A stretch of DNA of 64,000 nucleotides from Acidimicrobiia bacterium (GCA_026002935.1 BPGH01000001.1:1971965-2035964); one strand, 5' to 3'. Numbered from the stretch's first letter, positions 7,181 to 15,482 are shown. Numbers and translations: made by a program. Notes: a model not told the origin generated them from the sequence alone.

Positions 7181-7983
7181 CGAGGTGGTGCTCGCCAAGC
7201 AGCGCTGCACCGTCAGCCGCATCGTCCTCGACGGCGACCGCCCCGTCCCTGGCCGTGTGCATCCACGGCCGCCGAGACGTGCCCGGCCCGCTCTGCCACG
7301 TGCTGCAGTCCCGCGAGCCCGACGGCCACGACAAGGCGTACGTCATCGCGTCCGGCCGCGCCCACCATGCCGGCGCGGGCGGCTGGCGGGGCCTCGTCGG
7401 CAACCGGAGCGTGTACGGCCTCGAGATCGAACACACCGGCGTCGAGCCGCTGCCCGCACACCGGCAGGAGATCGCGGCGCGGATCCTCGCCGCGCTCATC
7501 GGCCCCGACGGCGACCCGGCGCTCGTCTGCCAGCACCGCGAGTGGGCACCCGGCCGCAAGATCGACGCCGCCACCGAGGTGCATGCCGACCACGTCCGCG
7601 AGCTCGTCGCGCGCGCGCAGGCCGACCTGCGGGCGCGGCTCCGACCGACCATCCCGTCCCACCCCCAGGAGGCGATCCGCATGGGTGCTCTGTTCGCCGA
7701 CTTCGTCCCGGGCGCGAAGCCCCGCACCGAACGCGCCTGGGTCGGGAGGCTCCCGTTCGTCATCGTCGAGGCGACCCCGGTCGGCGTGAGAGTCACCGGC
7801 TACAACGGCGCGGCACTCTCGCCCAAGACCGTCGCCGGGTTCGGCGTCCACATCCTCGAGCTACCGACCGCGCAGCCGGTCACGTTCGCCCGCTGGGTCG
7901 ACGGCACCGGCAAGGGGAAGGGCGTCCTCGTGCTCGCCGCACCCGGCGACGGCGGCACGTTCACCGTCACCGTCACCACCTGA
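7177..7983 (+). CDS. N-terminally truncated amidase_2-type endolysin (N-acetylmuramoyl-L-alanine amidase)
   Basis: From about 7240 the frame encodes an amidase_2/PGRP-like domain: VCIHGRRDVPGPLCHVLQ, YVIASGRAHHAGAGGWRG, VYGLEIEHTG and CQHREWAPGRKIDAATE. These enzymes cleave the glycan-peptide bond of peptidoglycan. The first zinc ligand, normally in an HHT motif near the N-terminus, is absent; the frame reads SSTAT there. Upstream coding composition switches frame at about 7240, so the gene probably lost its 5' end. Possible starts are GTG 7177 or GTG 7255. A ~90-aa C-terminal domain follows. The two small membrane-protein genes downstream complete a lysis-like module. The product is likely inactive or altered. 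Confidence 0.65.
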   Translation: MTRWCSPSSAAPSAASSSTATAPSLAVCIHGRRDVPGPLCHVLQSREPDGHDKAYVIASGRAHHAGAGGWRGLVGNRSVYGLEIEHTGVEPLPAHRQEIAARILAALIGPDGDPALVCQHREWAPGRKIDAATEVHADHVRELVARAQADLRARLRPTIPSHPQEAIRMGALFADFVPGAKPRTERAWVGRLPFVIVEATPVGVRVTGYNGAALSPKTVAGFGVHILELPTAQPVTFARWVDGTGKGKGVLVLAAPGDGGTFTVTVTT

Positions 7984-8006
7984 CCGGGGCATGCGCATCG
8001 GCGGGG

Positions 8007-8456
8007 ATGTCGATGTTGCGGGACCTCGGCGCCGAGGCCACCGCGCTCGCCGCGATCGCGGCGGCCGCCGCGCTCGTCTGGCGCGGCCTCCACGCGTTGC
8101 GCCGCAGGCCCGCGATCGCGTTGCTCGTCGATGCCATGACTGGCGCATGGCGCGCGTTCGCACGACCGTGGCGGGACGCCCGCCGCGCCGAGCGGAAGGC
8201 AGAGATCCGCGAGGTAGTGGATGAGGCGCTGCGTCCCGAGCTCACGTCGATGCGTGAGGAGCTGCGCGAACACATGCGCACCGAGGACGAGGCGACGGGC
8301 CTGCTCGTCGCCGAGCAGGCCCGCACAGCGTCGGCGTTGGAGACGCTCATCGGCCGCTTCGATGAGCTCCACGCGACCAACGACCGGGAACATCGAGAGA
8401 TCTGGGACGTGCTCGCCGAGCACGGCATCCGACGACCCGATCCAGGAGGCAACTGA
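8007..8456 (+). CDS. phage-type membrane/coiled-coil protein
   Basis: Encodes 149 aa. One transmembrane helix lies near the N-terminus (LAAIAAAAALVWRGLHAL), then a basic stretch and long charged helices (AERKAEIREVVDEAL, LTSMREELREHM). This architecture is common in small phage proteins encoded between endolysin and holin genes (DUF2746-like). It ends in RRPDPGGN, 2 bp before the next ATG, whose ribosome site CAGGAGG lies within this gene's end. Function is inferred from position only. Confidence 0.65.
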   Translation: MSMLRDLGAEATALAAIAAAAALVWRGLHALRRRPAIALLVDAMTGAWRAFARPWRDARRAERKAEIREVVDEALRPELTSMREELREHMRTEDEATGLLVAEQARTASALETLIGRFDELHATNDREHREIWDVLAEHGIRRPDPGGN

Positions 8457-8458
8457 GC

Positions 8459-8803
8459 ATGGAGACAGAGCTGGCGATCCCTGGGTTCGTGAACGCTGCG
8501 CTGCTGGTGTTCGTCGTGCTCGCCGTCACCGACTTCGTCAAGGCCGCGCTGCCGGGCGATCTCGATCCGCGGTTCACGCCACTGTTGGCACTGCTGGTCG
8601 CGGTCGGCGCCGTGTTCGCGGTCGCCGAGTCGGACTGGGGTGGGGCCCAGATGGTGGGAGACGTGTCGCTCGCGGCGATGAACGTCTGGTCGAAGTTGAT
8701 CGTGGCGGTGCTACTCGTCGGTGGCGCGGCGACGGCCGACAAGGTGCTCAACGCCGTGCGCAACGTCGGGGAGAACCAGGGGTCGCGGCCGCCGACCGAG
8801 TGA
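8459..8803 (+). CDS. holin-like small membrane protein
   Basis: Encodes 114 aa with three hydrophobic segments at roughly residues 10-30 (VNAALLVFVVLAVTDFVKAAL), 40-57 and 75-95, a short polar N-terminus and a charged C-terminus. Size, topology and place after an endolysin-like gene fit an actinophage holin, which would form membrane lesions that let the endolysin reach the wall. A strong CAGGAGG ribosome site precedes the ATG. There is no direct evidence of activity. Confidence 0.65.
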   Translation: METELAIPGFVNAALLVFVVLAVTDFVKAALPGDLDPRFTPLLALLVAVGAVFAVAESDWGGAQMVGDVSLAAMNVWSKLIVAVLLVGGAATADKVLNAVRNVGENQGSRPPTE

Positions 8804-8939
8804 GCTGTCCATCGTCGGGCCGGCCGGACGGAGGGGCGCGCCTCGTCGCCTGCGGCGGGGGATCACCGCAGCGAGCCCGTCCCGGTCGGCTTGCGTGAGG
8901 GGAGACAACCTCGGTCGGCACGTCCTGGCCGGCCCGACG

Positions 8940-8959
8940 ATGGCAACCACCATGGCAAC
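8940..8959 (+). repeat. right-end direct repeats ATGGCAAC x2 (candidate arm-type sites)
   Basis: Copies start at 8940 and 8952, the second extended to ATGGCAACCTGC, matching the left-end pair at 3361-3379 in order and orientation. Lying in an otherwise gene-free 257-bp stretch before attR, they are likely integrase arm sites. Confidence 0.6.
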
Positions 8960-8995
8960 CTGCAGGACCAGCGCGAGCCGCATCAGCCCTCCGTG

Positions 8996-9048
8996 ATCGG
9001 CAGGTATCGGCAGGGTTCCGCATGCGCGACGGCGTCACGATCGGCAGG
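8996..9048 (+). repeat. three direct copies of ATCGGCAGG beside attR
   Basis: Copies lie at 8996-9004, 9006-9014 and 9040-9048. They occur only on the right side, between the arm repeats and the attR core. Clustered repeats at this position often bind an excisionase or integrase. This is a positional inference. Confidence 0.5.
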
Positions 9049-9060
9049 AATCGACGTCAC

Positions 9061-9106
9061 AGGTCTGCAAAACCTTCTACGCGGGTTCGATTCCCGCCGC
9101 CGCCTC
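9061..9106 (+). repeat. attR: 46-bp copy of the tRNA-Cys 3' end
   Basis: An exact copy of 3288-3333. It lacks the acceptor 5' strand and D arm, so it is not a second tRNA. Read on the minus strand, it encodes the last nine residues and stop codon of nurA. Confidence 0.93.
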
Positions 9107-10060
9107 CACACCCCCGCCTCCACCGGGCGCGCCCGCCCGGCTCGCGGCCCGCAACGCCCGGTAGACGAGCGCGGCGTCGCCGAGCCGGTGCCGCAGGTCG
9201 CGCTCGAGGCCCCCGATCGGGTAGAGGTTCTGCGGCGCCCGGGAGTCCTTGTGGCCCTCGGAGGCGAAGCGGGGCAGGGCGAGGGAGACCCGGTCCGCGA
9301 GGGCCGACGCGCGCGCGGGCGCGAGCGCCCCGTCGATCTCGCACCGCACGACGCCCGCCCACGGACCGCCGTCGGGACCGGGGAGCCGCAGGTACCACGA
9401 GCAGCGGCTGAACGGGGGCGCGTCGACCCGGAACAGGGGCGTGCGCTCGCCCGCCCCGAGCGCGCCGACGACCCGGTCGAGCTCGGCGGGCAGGTAGCGG
9501 ACGTGGTGGGTCTTGACGACGCCGACCGCGTCGGGGAGGTGGCCCCGTGTGCGCAGCGGGCCGTCGAGCACCAGCAGCTCGTCGCCGCGACGGCGCGCCT
9601 CCTCGGCGATGCGGACCTCGCAGGCGGCCATCCGGTCGTGCAGCGCGTACACGAGCGCCTCGGGCGACGGGTCCTTCGCCGGGTGCGCCCGGAAGCGCCC
9701 GGCGCGGGTCTCGACGTCGGCCGCCGCCGGGCTCGCCGAGAACAGGCCGCGCCCGACCACCGCGGCCGTGACCGTCGCCGTGCCGTCGCAGCGCACGGCG
9801 CCGGCCGCGTACGACGCGAAGATCCCCGGCTGCGCCGACCCGGGCGCGTCCTCGATCCAGGTGCGGGCGTCGACGCGCCGCACGCCGTCGACGAACACGA
9901 TCGCCGGCGGCAACGGGGTGGCCGGCGGCGGCCGCCGCGGTGCCCACGCGTCGGGCGGGACCTCGACGTCGGCCGCGACGGGCGCGCCGGTGGGCGCCGG
10001 TTCCGACTCGACGAGCGACGCACCGTAGGCCGGGTCCCACGGGTCGACGCTGAACCTCAC
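9077..10060 (-). CDS. nurA: NurA-type nuclease of the HerA/Mre11/Rad50 operon
   Basis: Encodes 327 aa. NurA nucleases work with the HerA translocase to resect DNA ends. The hallmark is IVFVDGVRRVDARTWI, with the metal-binding Asp at ~58; later conserved-looking acidic segments include VLDGPLR (~Asp 170) and the terminal SEGHKDSRAPQNL region. It is the last gene of the operon; its GTG start overlaps the sbcC stop (GTGA). The final nine codons and the stop lie in attR, so its C-terminus is encoded antisense to the tRNA-Cys 3' sequence; the exact repeat means element integration did not alter the protein. Confidence 0.8.
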   Translation of the reverse strand: MRFSVDPWDPAYGASLVESEPAPTGAPVAADVEVPPDAWAPRRPPPATPLPPAIVFVDGVRRVDARTWIEDAPGSAQPGIFASYAAGAVRCDGTATVTAAVVGRGLFSASPAAADVETRAGRFRAHPAKDPSPEALVYALHDRMAACEVRIAEEARRRGDELLVLDGPLRTRGHLPDAVGVVKTHHVRYLPAELDRVVGALGAGERTPLFRVDAPPFSRCSWYLRLPGPDGGPWAGVVRCEIDGALAPARASALADRVSLALPRFASEGHKDSRAPQNLYPIGGLERDLRHRLGDAALVYRALRAASRAGAPGGGGGVEAAAGIEPA

Positions 10061-12465
10061 CCCTCCTCCCTCGTCACGCGGGCGCCCGAGTCGGTGCGCG
10101 CGACGCGGAAGCGGACCGGCACGCGCTCGGCGAGCTCCGGGACGTGGGTGACGATGCCGACCATCCGGCCCGACGCGCCGAGCGTCTCGATCGTGCCGGC
10201 GACGACGTCGAGCGTCTCGGCGTCGAGCGTGCCGAAGCCCTCGTCGAGGAAGATGGCCTCGAGCTTCGTGCCGCCCCCGGCCGACAGGTGCGCGAGCTGG
10301 TTGCTCAGCGCGAGGGCGAGGGCGAGCGACGCCTGGAAGGTCTCGCCGCCCGACAGCGTGCGCACCGAGCGCGTCTCGTCCGCGTTCGCGTGGTCGACCA
10401 CCAGGAACTCGTCGTCGGCGCCGTAGCGCAGCGAGAACTGGCCCGAGGACAGCGCGTGCAGGGTCGTCGACGCCTCCGCCACGAGGGCCTCGAGCGCCTC
10501 GGCCATGAGCCAGCGGGGGAAGCGGTCGGAGCGCATCACCTGGCCGAGGGCGGCCGCGACGGTGCGTTCCTCCCGGGCCGTCGCGGCCTCGCGGTCGATC
10601 CCTGCGGCACGCTCGATCGCGTCGTCGATGCCGCCCAGCTCCCTGGCCGCGGCACCGTGGGCCGCGAGGACCCGGTCCCGCAGGGCGTCGAGGTCGTCGC
10701 CGGGGGGTTCGACGCCCGCGTCGCGCGCGGCGGCGACGACGCGCGCGACCGCCGCGTCGTGTTCGTGTCGCGCGTCCGCGAGTTCGGTCTCGCGGGCGGC
10801 GAGCGCCTCCTCCCGGCGGGCGAGCTCGCTGCGGCACCACGAGACGAGTGCGTCCCAGTCGCGGGTCACGTCGCCTTCGGGCGGCGGCGGCTCGAGGCCG
10901 TGGCGGACGAAGGCCTCGCGGGCGCGCGCGAGCAGGCCCGACCACTCCCGGCGGCGGGCTTCGAGGTCCGCGAGCGCCGCCGCCGCCTCGTCGGCCCGCC
11001 GCCGCGCCTCCTGCTCGGCGCGGCGGGCCTGCGCGTGCGCCCGCACGACGGTCTCGATGCGCGCGAGCTCGGCGTCGACGGCGGCGGGATCGGGATGATC
11101 ACCGGCCGCGGCGCGCTGCGCGGCCTCCTGCTCGCCGAGGCTGCGCAACGCCGCGTCGGCCTGCGCGAGGGCCCGGTTCGCCTCGTCGAGGGCGCGGCGG
11201 GCCGACGCGGCCCGCCGCTTCGCGGCGTCGAGCGCGCGCTGGGCGCCCGAGACGGCCGCGGGCGCGCGCCGGCGGGGGACCACGGCGACCGGCTGCTCGC
11301 ACACGGGGCACGGTTCCCCGGCCGTGAGGCGGGCGGCGAGCGCGTGCGCCGCGTGCGCGGCACGGGCGTCGTCGAGGGCGGCCTGGGCCGCCTCGACGGC
11401 GGCGTCGGCGTCTGCGGCCGCCCGCGCGGCGCGCTCCCGGTCCTCCTGCGCGGCCGCGGCCGCGGCGCGCGCCTGCTCGGTGCGCGCCGCGAGCTCGGCG
11501 AGGGCGCGGTGCGCGTCGCGGGCGCGCTCGAGCGCGCCCCGGTCGGGTAGCGCCTCGACCTGTGTCTCCAGCGCGGCGAGCCCGGTGCGCGCCCGGTCGA
11601 GGGCGCGCCGGGCCTCGGCGTCGGCCGCCTCGGCGCGCCCGAGGTCGGACGCGAACGACGTGAGCTCCTCGGGCACCGACATCCCCGCGAGCGCGGAGAC
11701 GACGGTCCGTTCCCGCTCGACCGCCTCGGCCCGCTCGCCGCACGCGGCGGCGAGGGCCGTGATCTCGTTCCGGGCCGCGTCGATCGTGCGGGCGAGCGCG
11801 AGCAGGTGCCGCTCGCGGCGTTCGGCCTCGGCGCGGGCCTCGGGGGTCGCGTGCGCCAGCTCGGCGCGCTGGCGGTCCGCCAGCGCGATCGTGCCGTCGA
11901 GCGCCGACACGCGCTGGCGGGCGAGCTGGCCGACGCGCTCGTAGACCTGGAGGTCGAGGAGGCGGCCGAGCAGCTCGCGCCGCTTCGCCGGCTCGTCGTG
12001 CAGGAACCGGGCGAACTCGCCCTGGGGGAGCACGACGCACTTCGTGAAGTGCGCGAAGGGCAGGCCGAGCAGCCGTTCGACCGCGGGCTTCATCTCCTTC
12101 GCGCTGCCCGCGAGGACGTGCGAGCCCGCGGTGCCGTCGAGGCGTTCCAGCAGGGCCTCGGACGTCGTCGCCCGGCCGTTGCGGACGCGCACGACGCGCG
12201 TCGCCGCGTACCGCTGCGCCCCGATGTCGAACGTGAGGGAGACCTTCGCCTCCTGCCGGCCCAGGCTGACCGCGCGGCCGACGATCTTCTCGTCGCCGTA
12301 GCGGGGGACGCTGCCGTACAGGGCGAAGCAGATCGCGTCGATCACCGTCGACTTGCCGGAACCCGTCGGCCCGACCAGCGCGAAGAAGTCGGCCCCCTCG
12401 AACGACAGCTCGACGGGCTCCCGGAACGCGCCGAACCCCTGCAGCCGCAGCGAGACCGGGCGCAT
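10057..12465 (-). CDS. sbcC: SbcC/Rad50-type ATPase of DNA end repair
   Basis: Encodes 802 aa. Walker A GPTGSGKST is at ~32-40. Long Ala/Arg/Glu-rich coiled coils flank a zinc hook CPVC at ~388. The ABC signature LSGGE is at ~700 and Walker B AIFLDEGFGTLD at ~740. Rad50/SbcC dimerises through the hook and powers the Mre11/SbcD nuclease at DNA ends. It is shorter than E. coli SbcC (about 1050 aa), mainly in the coiled coil. The ATG overlaps the sbcD stop by one base. The stop overlaps the nurA start. Confidence 0.95.
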   Translation of the reverse strand: MRPVSLRLQGFGAFREPVELSFEGADFFALVGPTGSGKSTVIDAICFALYGSVPRYGDEKIVGRAVSLGRQEAKVSLTFDIGAQRYAATRVVRVRNGRATTSEALLERLDGTAGSHVLAGSAKEMKPAVERLLGLPFAHFTKCVVLPQGEFARFLHDEPAKRRELLGRLLDLQVYERVGQLARQRVSALDGTIALADRQRAELAHATPEARAEAERRERHLLALARTIDAARNEITALAAACGERAEAVERERTVVSALAGMSVPEELTSFASDLGRAEAADAEARRALDRARTGLAALETQVEALPDRGALERARDAHRALAELAARTEQARAAAAAAQEDRERAARAAADADAAVEAAQAALDDARAAHAAHALAARLTAGEPCPVCEQPVAVVPRRRAPAAVSGAQRALDAAKRRAASARRALDEANRALAQADAALRSLGEQEAAQRAAAGDHPDPAAVDAELARIETVVRAHAQARRAEQEARRRADEAAAALADLEARRREWSGLLARAREAFVRHGLEPPPPEGDVTRDWDALVSWCRSELARREEALAARETELADARHEHDAAVARVVAAARDAGVEPPGDDLDALRDRVLAAHGAAARELGGIDDAIERAAGIDREAATAREERTVAAALGQVMRSDRFPRWLMAEALEALVAEASTTLHALSSGQFSLRYGADDEFLVVDHANADETRSVRTLSGGETFQASLALALALSNQLAHLSAGGGTKLEAIFLDEGFGTLDAETLDVVAGTIETLGASGRMVGIVTHVPELAERVPVRFRVARTDSGARVTREEG

Positions 12466-13631
12466 CAGCCGGCCTCCGCGGCCTCGGCGGTCGCCTCGTC
12501 GTGGAGCCGTTCGAACAGCGCGACGACCCGGCCGTCGCGCGTCGACTCCGACTCCAGGTACTCCTCGAGCAGCTCGCGGGCGCTGCGGCCGTGGCGGGTG
12601 GCGACGCGGGGCCCGGTCTCGGGCGCGCGGACCGCCGGGTCGACCTGCACGTCGACCGCACGCGCCAGGACCGCGCGCACCTCGTCGGCGAGCCCCGCCC
12701 GGGCCGGCTCGCGCACGAAGACGCGCAGCCACGCGTCGCCGGCGTCGGCGGCGAGCGCCGCCAGCTCGTCGAGGGTGCCTCGTACCGTGCGCAGCCGCCA
12801 GCCGGACGTGATCCGCCGCGGCTCCACCCGGGCGGGGACACCCGGCGCCGCGTCCACGACCAGCACGTGCCGGGGCTGCTCGGCCTCGCCGAAGTCGACC
12901 TGGATCGGCGCGCCCGCGTACCAGGCGGGCACCGGCGCGGCGACCTGTTGCGTCGCGTGCAGGTGCCCGAGCGCGACGTAGCTCGCCGAGACCGGGAAGT
13001 GGGCCGCCTCGACCGCGTACTCGACGATCGTCTGCGCGTCGCGCTCGCCTCCGCCGACCCGGCCGCCGCGCACGAAGCAGTGCGCCGCGAGGACGTTGAC
13101 GGCGTCGGGCCGGAACGCGCCGCACAGGCTCGTGATCAGGCGCCGCATCCGCTCGGTGTACGCGGCCGAGGCCTCCGCCGCGTCGAGCTCGAGGAGCTGC
13201 TCGGTCCGCACCGCGTACCGCTGCGAGACGAACGGCACGAGCACGACGACCGCGGGCTCGCCCGCGCGCGTCGTGCACTCGACGACCCCGCCCAGCTCGG
13301 GCCGGGTGGCGTGCCCGAGCATGGTGATCCCCGCGGCCGCGAACAGCGGCCGCCACGCGTCGAACGCGTGCTGGTTGTCGTGGTTCCCGCCGATCACGAC
13401 GACCTCGGCGCCCGTCCGCCGCAGCGCGAGCAGCGCGTCCCACACGACCCGCTGCGCGTCGGGGAGCGGCGCCGCCGACTCGAAGAGGTCGCCGGTGACG
13501 AGCACGAGGTCGACGTCCTCCTCGGCCGCGACCCGTGCGATCTCGGCGAGGACCTCCCGGTGCTCGTCGAGGCGCGACCGGCCCCGCAGGGTCTTGCCGA
13601 CGTGCCAGTCGGAGGTGTGCAGGATCCTCAC
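12465..13631 (-). CDS. sbcD: SbcD/Mre11-type exonuclease
   Basis: Encodes 388 aa. The metallophosphoesterase motifs are complete: SDWHVGK (7-13), GDLFE (47-51), GNHD (82-85), AAHCF (182-186) and GHLH (222-225), which bind two metal ions. With the Rad50-type partner it should act as a 3'-5' exonuclease and endonuclease on hairpins and protein-blocked ends. The GTG start overlaps the herA stop by 3 bp and its stop overlaps the sbcC start by one base, so herA, sbcD, sbcC and nurA form one translationally coupled operon. Confidence 0.95.
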   Translation of the reverse strand: MRILHTSDWHVGKTLRGRSRLDEHREVLAEIARVAAEEDVDLVLVTGDLFESAAPLPDAQRVVWDALLALRRTGAEVVVIGGNHDNQHAFDAWRPLFAAAGITMLGHATRPELGGVVECTTRAGEPAVVVLVPFVSQRYAVRTEQLLELDAAEASAAYTERMRRLITSLCGAFRPDAVNVLAAHCFVRGGRVGGGERDAQTIVEYAVEAAHFPVSASYVALGHLHATQQVAAPVPAWYAGAPIQVDFGEAEQPRHVLVVDAAPGVPARVEPRRITSGWRLRTVRGTLDELAALAADAGDAWLRVFVREPARAGLADEVRAVLARAVDVQVDPAVRAPETGPRVATRHGRSARELLEEYLESESTRDGRVVALFERLHDEATAEAAEAG

Positions 13632-15355
13632 GGTCCCGACGAGCTCCCGGGGAGGCCGACGAACGGGTCGTCGGGTACGGCGGCCGCGCCGGTGGCCGCC
13701 GGGTCGGGGCCGTCACGCTCGGACGGGCGGGTCGCCCACGCCGGGAACGGGAACTCGGCCACGAGCGGCACCGGGATCTCGGGCTGCATCACGAACATCG
13801 TCCCCGGCTTCGCGATGGTCGCCCGCCGCTGGTGCGTCGGCGGCAGGAAGCCGTACTCGGGCCGCGCCGCCTCCGCGGGGTCGAGCCGGCCGACGACCCG
13901 GATCGAGGAGTTGGCGATGATCCGCCGCTCCACCTCGCTCGCCGTCTGCTGCGCCCCGATCAGCACGATGCCGAGCGAGCGGCCGCGCTCGGCGACGTCG
14001 AGCAGGATCTCCTTGATCGGGGAGTCACCGTCGCGCGGGGCGTACTTGTTCAGCTCGTCGAGCACGACGAACAGCAACGGCCTCGCCGTGCCGGTCTGCT
14101 CCTTGCGTTCGAACGCACGCCGCAGCGTGACGCCCACGACGAACCGCTTGGCCCGGTCGGGCAGGTTGTGCAGGTCGACGACCGTGACCTGCGCGCCGTC
14201 GGTCTCGATCAGGTGGCGCGCCCGCTCGGGCACGTCGGCGCGCACGAGGCGGTCGAGCGCCCGCTGCGACGACAGGAGCCGGCGCACGAACGCGTTGACC
14301 GTGCCGGTACCGACCGCGCGCCCCGCCCACTCCGGGCCCTCGACGTCGTCGGTCACCTTCTCCACGACGAGGTCGACGAGCTCGCGGTAGGTGCGCAGCG
14401 TGCGCCCGTCGACGCGCCAGGCGCCGTCGCCGGCGCGCTCGCCGTGCCGGGCCAGCGCGGCCGTGACGTTGTGCACGACCATCGTGTACTGCTGGCGGTC
14501 GTCCTCGGCGTCGGCGAAGACGAACGGCAGCAACTCGCCCTCCACGAAGTCGGCGAGCGTCCAGTAGAAGGCGTGCACCCCCTGGGTGCGCGTCGCGACG
14601 TCGGGACCGGCGTTGGGGTCGCCCCTGCGGGGCGGTGCGAAGACCGCGACCGACCCGAACGCGCCCGGTACGAGCCCGAGCCTCCGGTAGCGGTCGCGTT
14701 GCGCGTCGTCGAGGCGGGTGTTCTCGTGGTCGAGGAACAGCAGGTCCTCGCCCTTGACGTTGAAGATCAGCGCGTGGGTGTTGGCGGCCTCCTCGGCGAG
14801 CACGCCCGAGTGGAACAGCGCGTAGAGGAGGAACGTCGCGTAGGTCGTCTTGGTGGCGACCCCCGAGATGCCCGAGATGTTGACGTGCGCGCCGCGGGTG
14901 CCGTCGACGAACTCGAGGTTCGCGTACAGCGCCTGGCCGTCGCGCCCGAGGCCGATCGGCAGCTTCTTGTCCATCCGGTCGAAGAACAGGGCCTGGTCGC
15001 GCCCGGCGCCCGCCGCCCGGTGGGCCGGCGAGCCGGGCAGCGGCGGCACGTAGACCTCGGGTTCGACCCGGGTGGTGACGACCTCGGCGGCCTCCACCGT
15101 CGCGGCCGGGAGCACCCCGTCGGCGACGAGGAACACGTCGGAGTCGAAGCGGGCGCCCTCGTGACGGGCGCGCACCTGTGCGACGACGCCCGAGACCCGC
15201 ACGGGCTCGTCCAGCCCCGGCACGACGCGCTCGCAGACCACCACGTCGTCGAGCTGCAGGTACTGACCCTCGGCGAGCGCCACCCAGAAGGCCAGGGGCG
15301 TCGCGTCGTCGGTGCCGATCACCCGCCCGACCGGCGGTGGCTGGGACCCGGCCAT
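13628..15355 (-). CDS. herA: HerA-type hexameric DNA translocase/helicase (DUF87 family ATPase)
   Basis: Encodes 575 aa. An N-terminal beta-barrel (HAS-like) region covers about 1-110. The nucleotide-binding loop is GISGVATKT at ~162-170, a variant of Walker A, and Walker B LLFVVLDELN lies near 420-430. A sensor region follows (LIGAQQTASEV), with PGTMFVMQP near the C-terminus. In archaea HerA hexamers pump DNA and activate NurA at Mre11/Rad50-processed ends; the gene order here supports the same pathway. The ATG is 7 nt after a TACCGT hexamer, so the operon mRNA is probably leaderless. Other HerA/FtsK-like ATPases remain possible from the motifs alone, but nurA in the operon settles the choice. 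Confidence 0.87.
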   Translation of the reverse strand: MAGSQPPPVGRVIGTDDATPLAFWVALAEGQYLQLDDVVVCERVVPGLDEPVRVSGVVAQVRARHEGARFDSDVFLVADGVLPAATVEAAEVVTTRVEPEVYVPPLPGSPAHRAAGAGRDQALFFDRMDKKLPIGLGRDGQALYANLEFVDGTRGAHVNISGISGVATKTTYATFLLYALFHSGVLAEEAANTHALIFNVKGEDLLFLDHENTRLDDAQRDRYRRLGLVPGAFGSVAVFAPPRRGDPNAGPDVATRTQGVHAFYWTLADFVEGELLPFVFADAEDDRQQYTMVVHNVTAALARHGERAGDGAWRVDGRTLRTYRELVDLVVEKVTDDVEGPEWAGRAVGTGTVNAFVRRLLSSQRALDRLVRADVPERARHLIETDGAQVTVVDLHNLPDRAKRFVVGVTLRRAFERKEQTGTARPLLFVVLDELNKYAPRDGDSPIKEILLDVAERGRSLGIVLIGAQQTASEVERRIIANSSIRVVGRLDPAEAARPEYGFLPPTHQRRATIAKPGTMFVMQPEIPVPLVAEFPFPAWATRPSERDGPDPAATGAAAVPDDPFVGLPGSSSGP

Positions 15356-15362
15356 GCGATCG

Positions 15363-15368
15363 ACGGTA
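15363..15368 (-). promoter_or_regulatory. -10-like hexamer of the herA operon
   Basis: TACCGT on the minus strand ends 7 nt before the herA ATG, so transcription would begin at or next to the start codon. No -35 box is recognised. Confidence 0.45.
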
Positions 15369-15482
15369 GCGGCCGGGTGTGACGGGATCGCGCTGCGCCC
15401 GGGCGGGCGGGGCGCGCCGGATCAGGTCCCGGCGGGCCCCGGGCCGCGCGTGGGGTCCGGCCCCGTGGCGCCGAGCGGGAGG

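Larger units (their letters stand above)
3334..9106 (+). mobile_element. 5.8-kb integrated element in tRNA-Cys (phage remnant or satellite-like)
   Basis: The element is bounded by the 46-bp direct repeat and carries a tyrosine integrase, a HicA toxin with a partner, two XRE regulators plus a truncated third, a lipoprotein, and an endolysin-like amidase followed by two small membrane proteins. Short direct repeats near each end look like integrase arm sites. There are no capsid, terminase, portal, tail, replication or conjugation genes, so on its own it is a remnant or a satellite. It lies between tRNA-Cys and nurA, which would otherwise be adjacent and convergent. Confidence 0.9.

Noticed and set aside
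9057..9106. A second tRNA-Cys gene at attR, or a protein reading through it with a GGGNRTRV-like tail
   Set aside because: Only the 3' half of the tRNA is present; the acceptor 5' strand and D arm are missing. Protein frames antisense to the tRNA are shadows, except the nurA end, whose frame is supported upstream.
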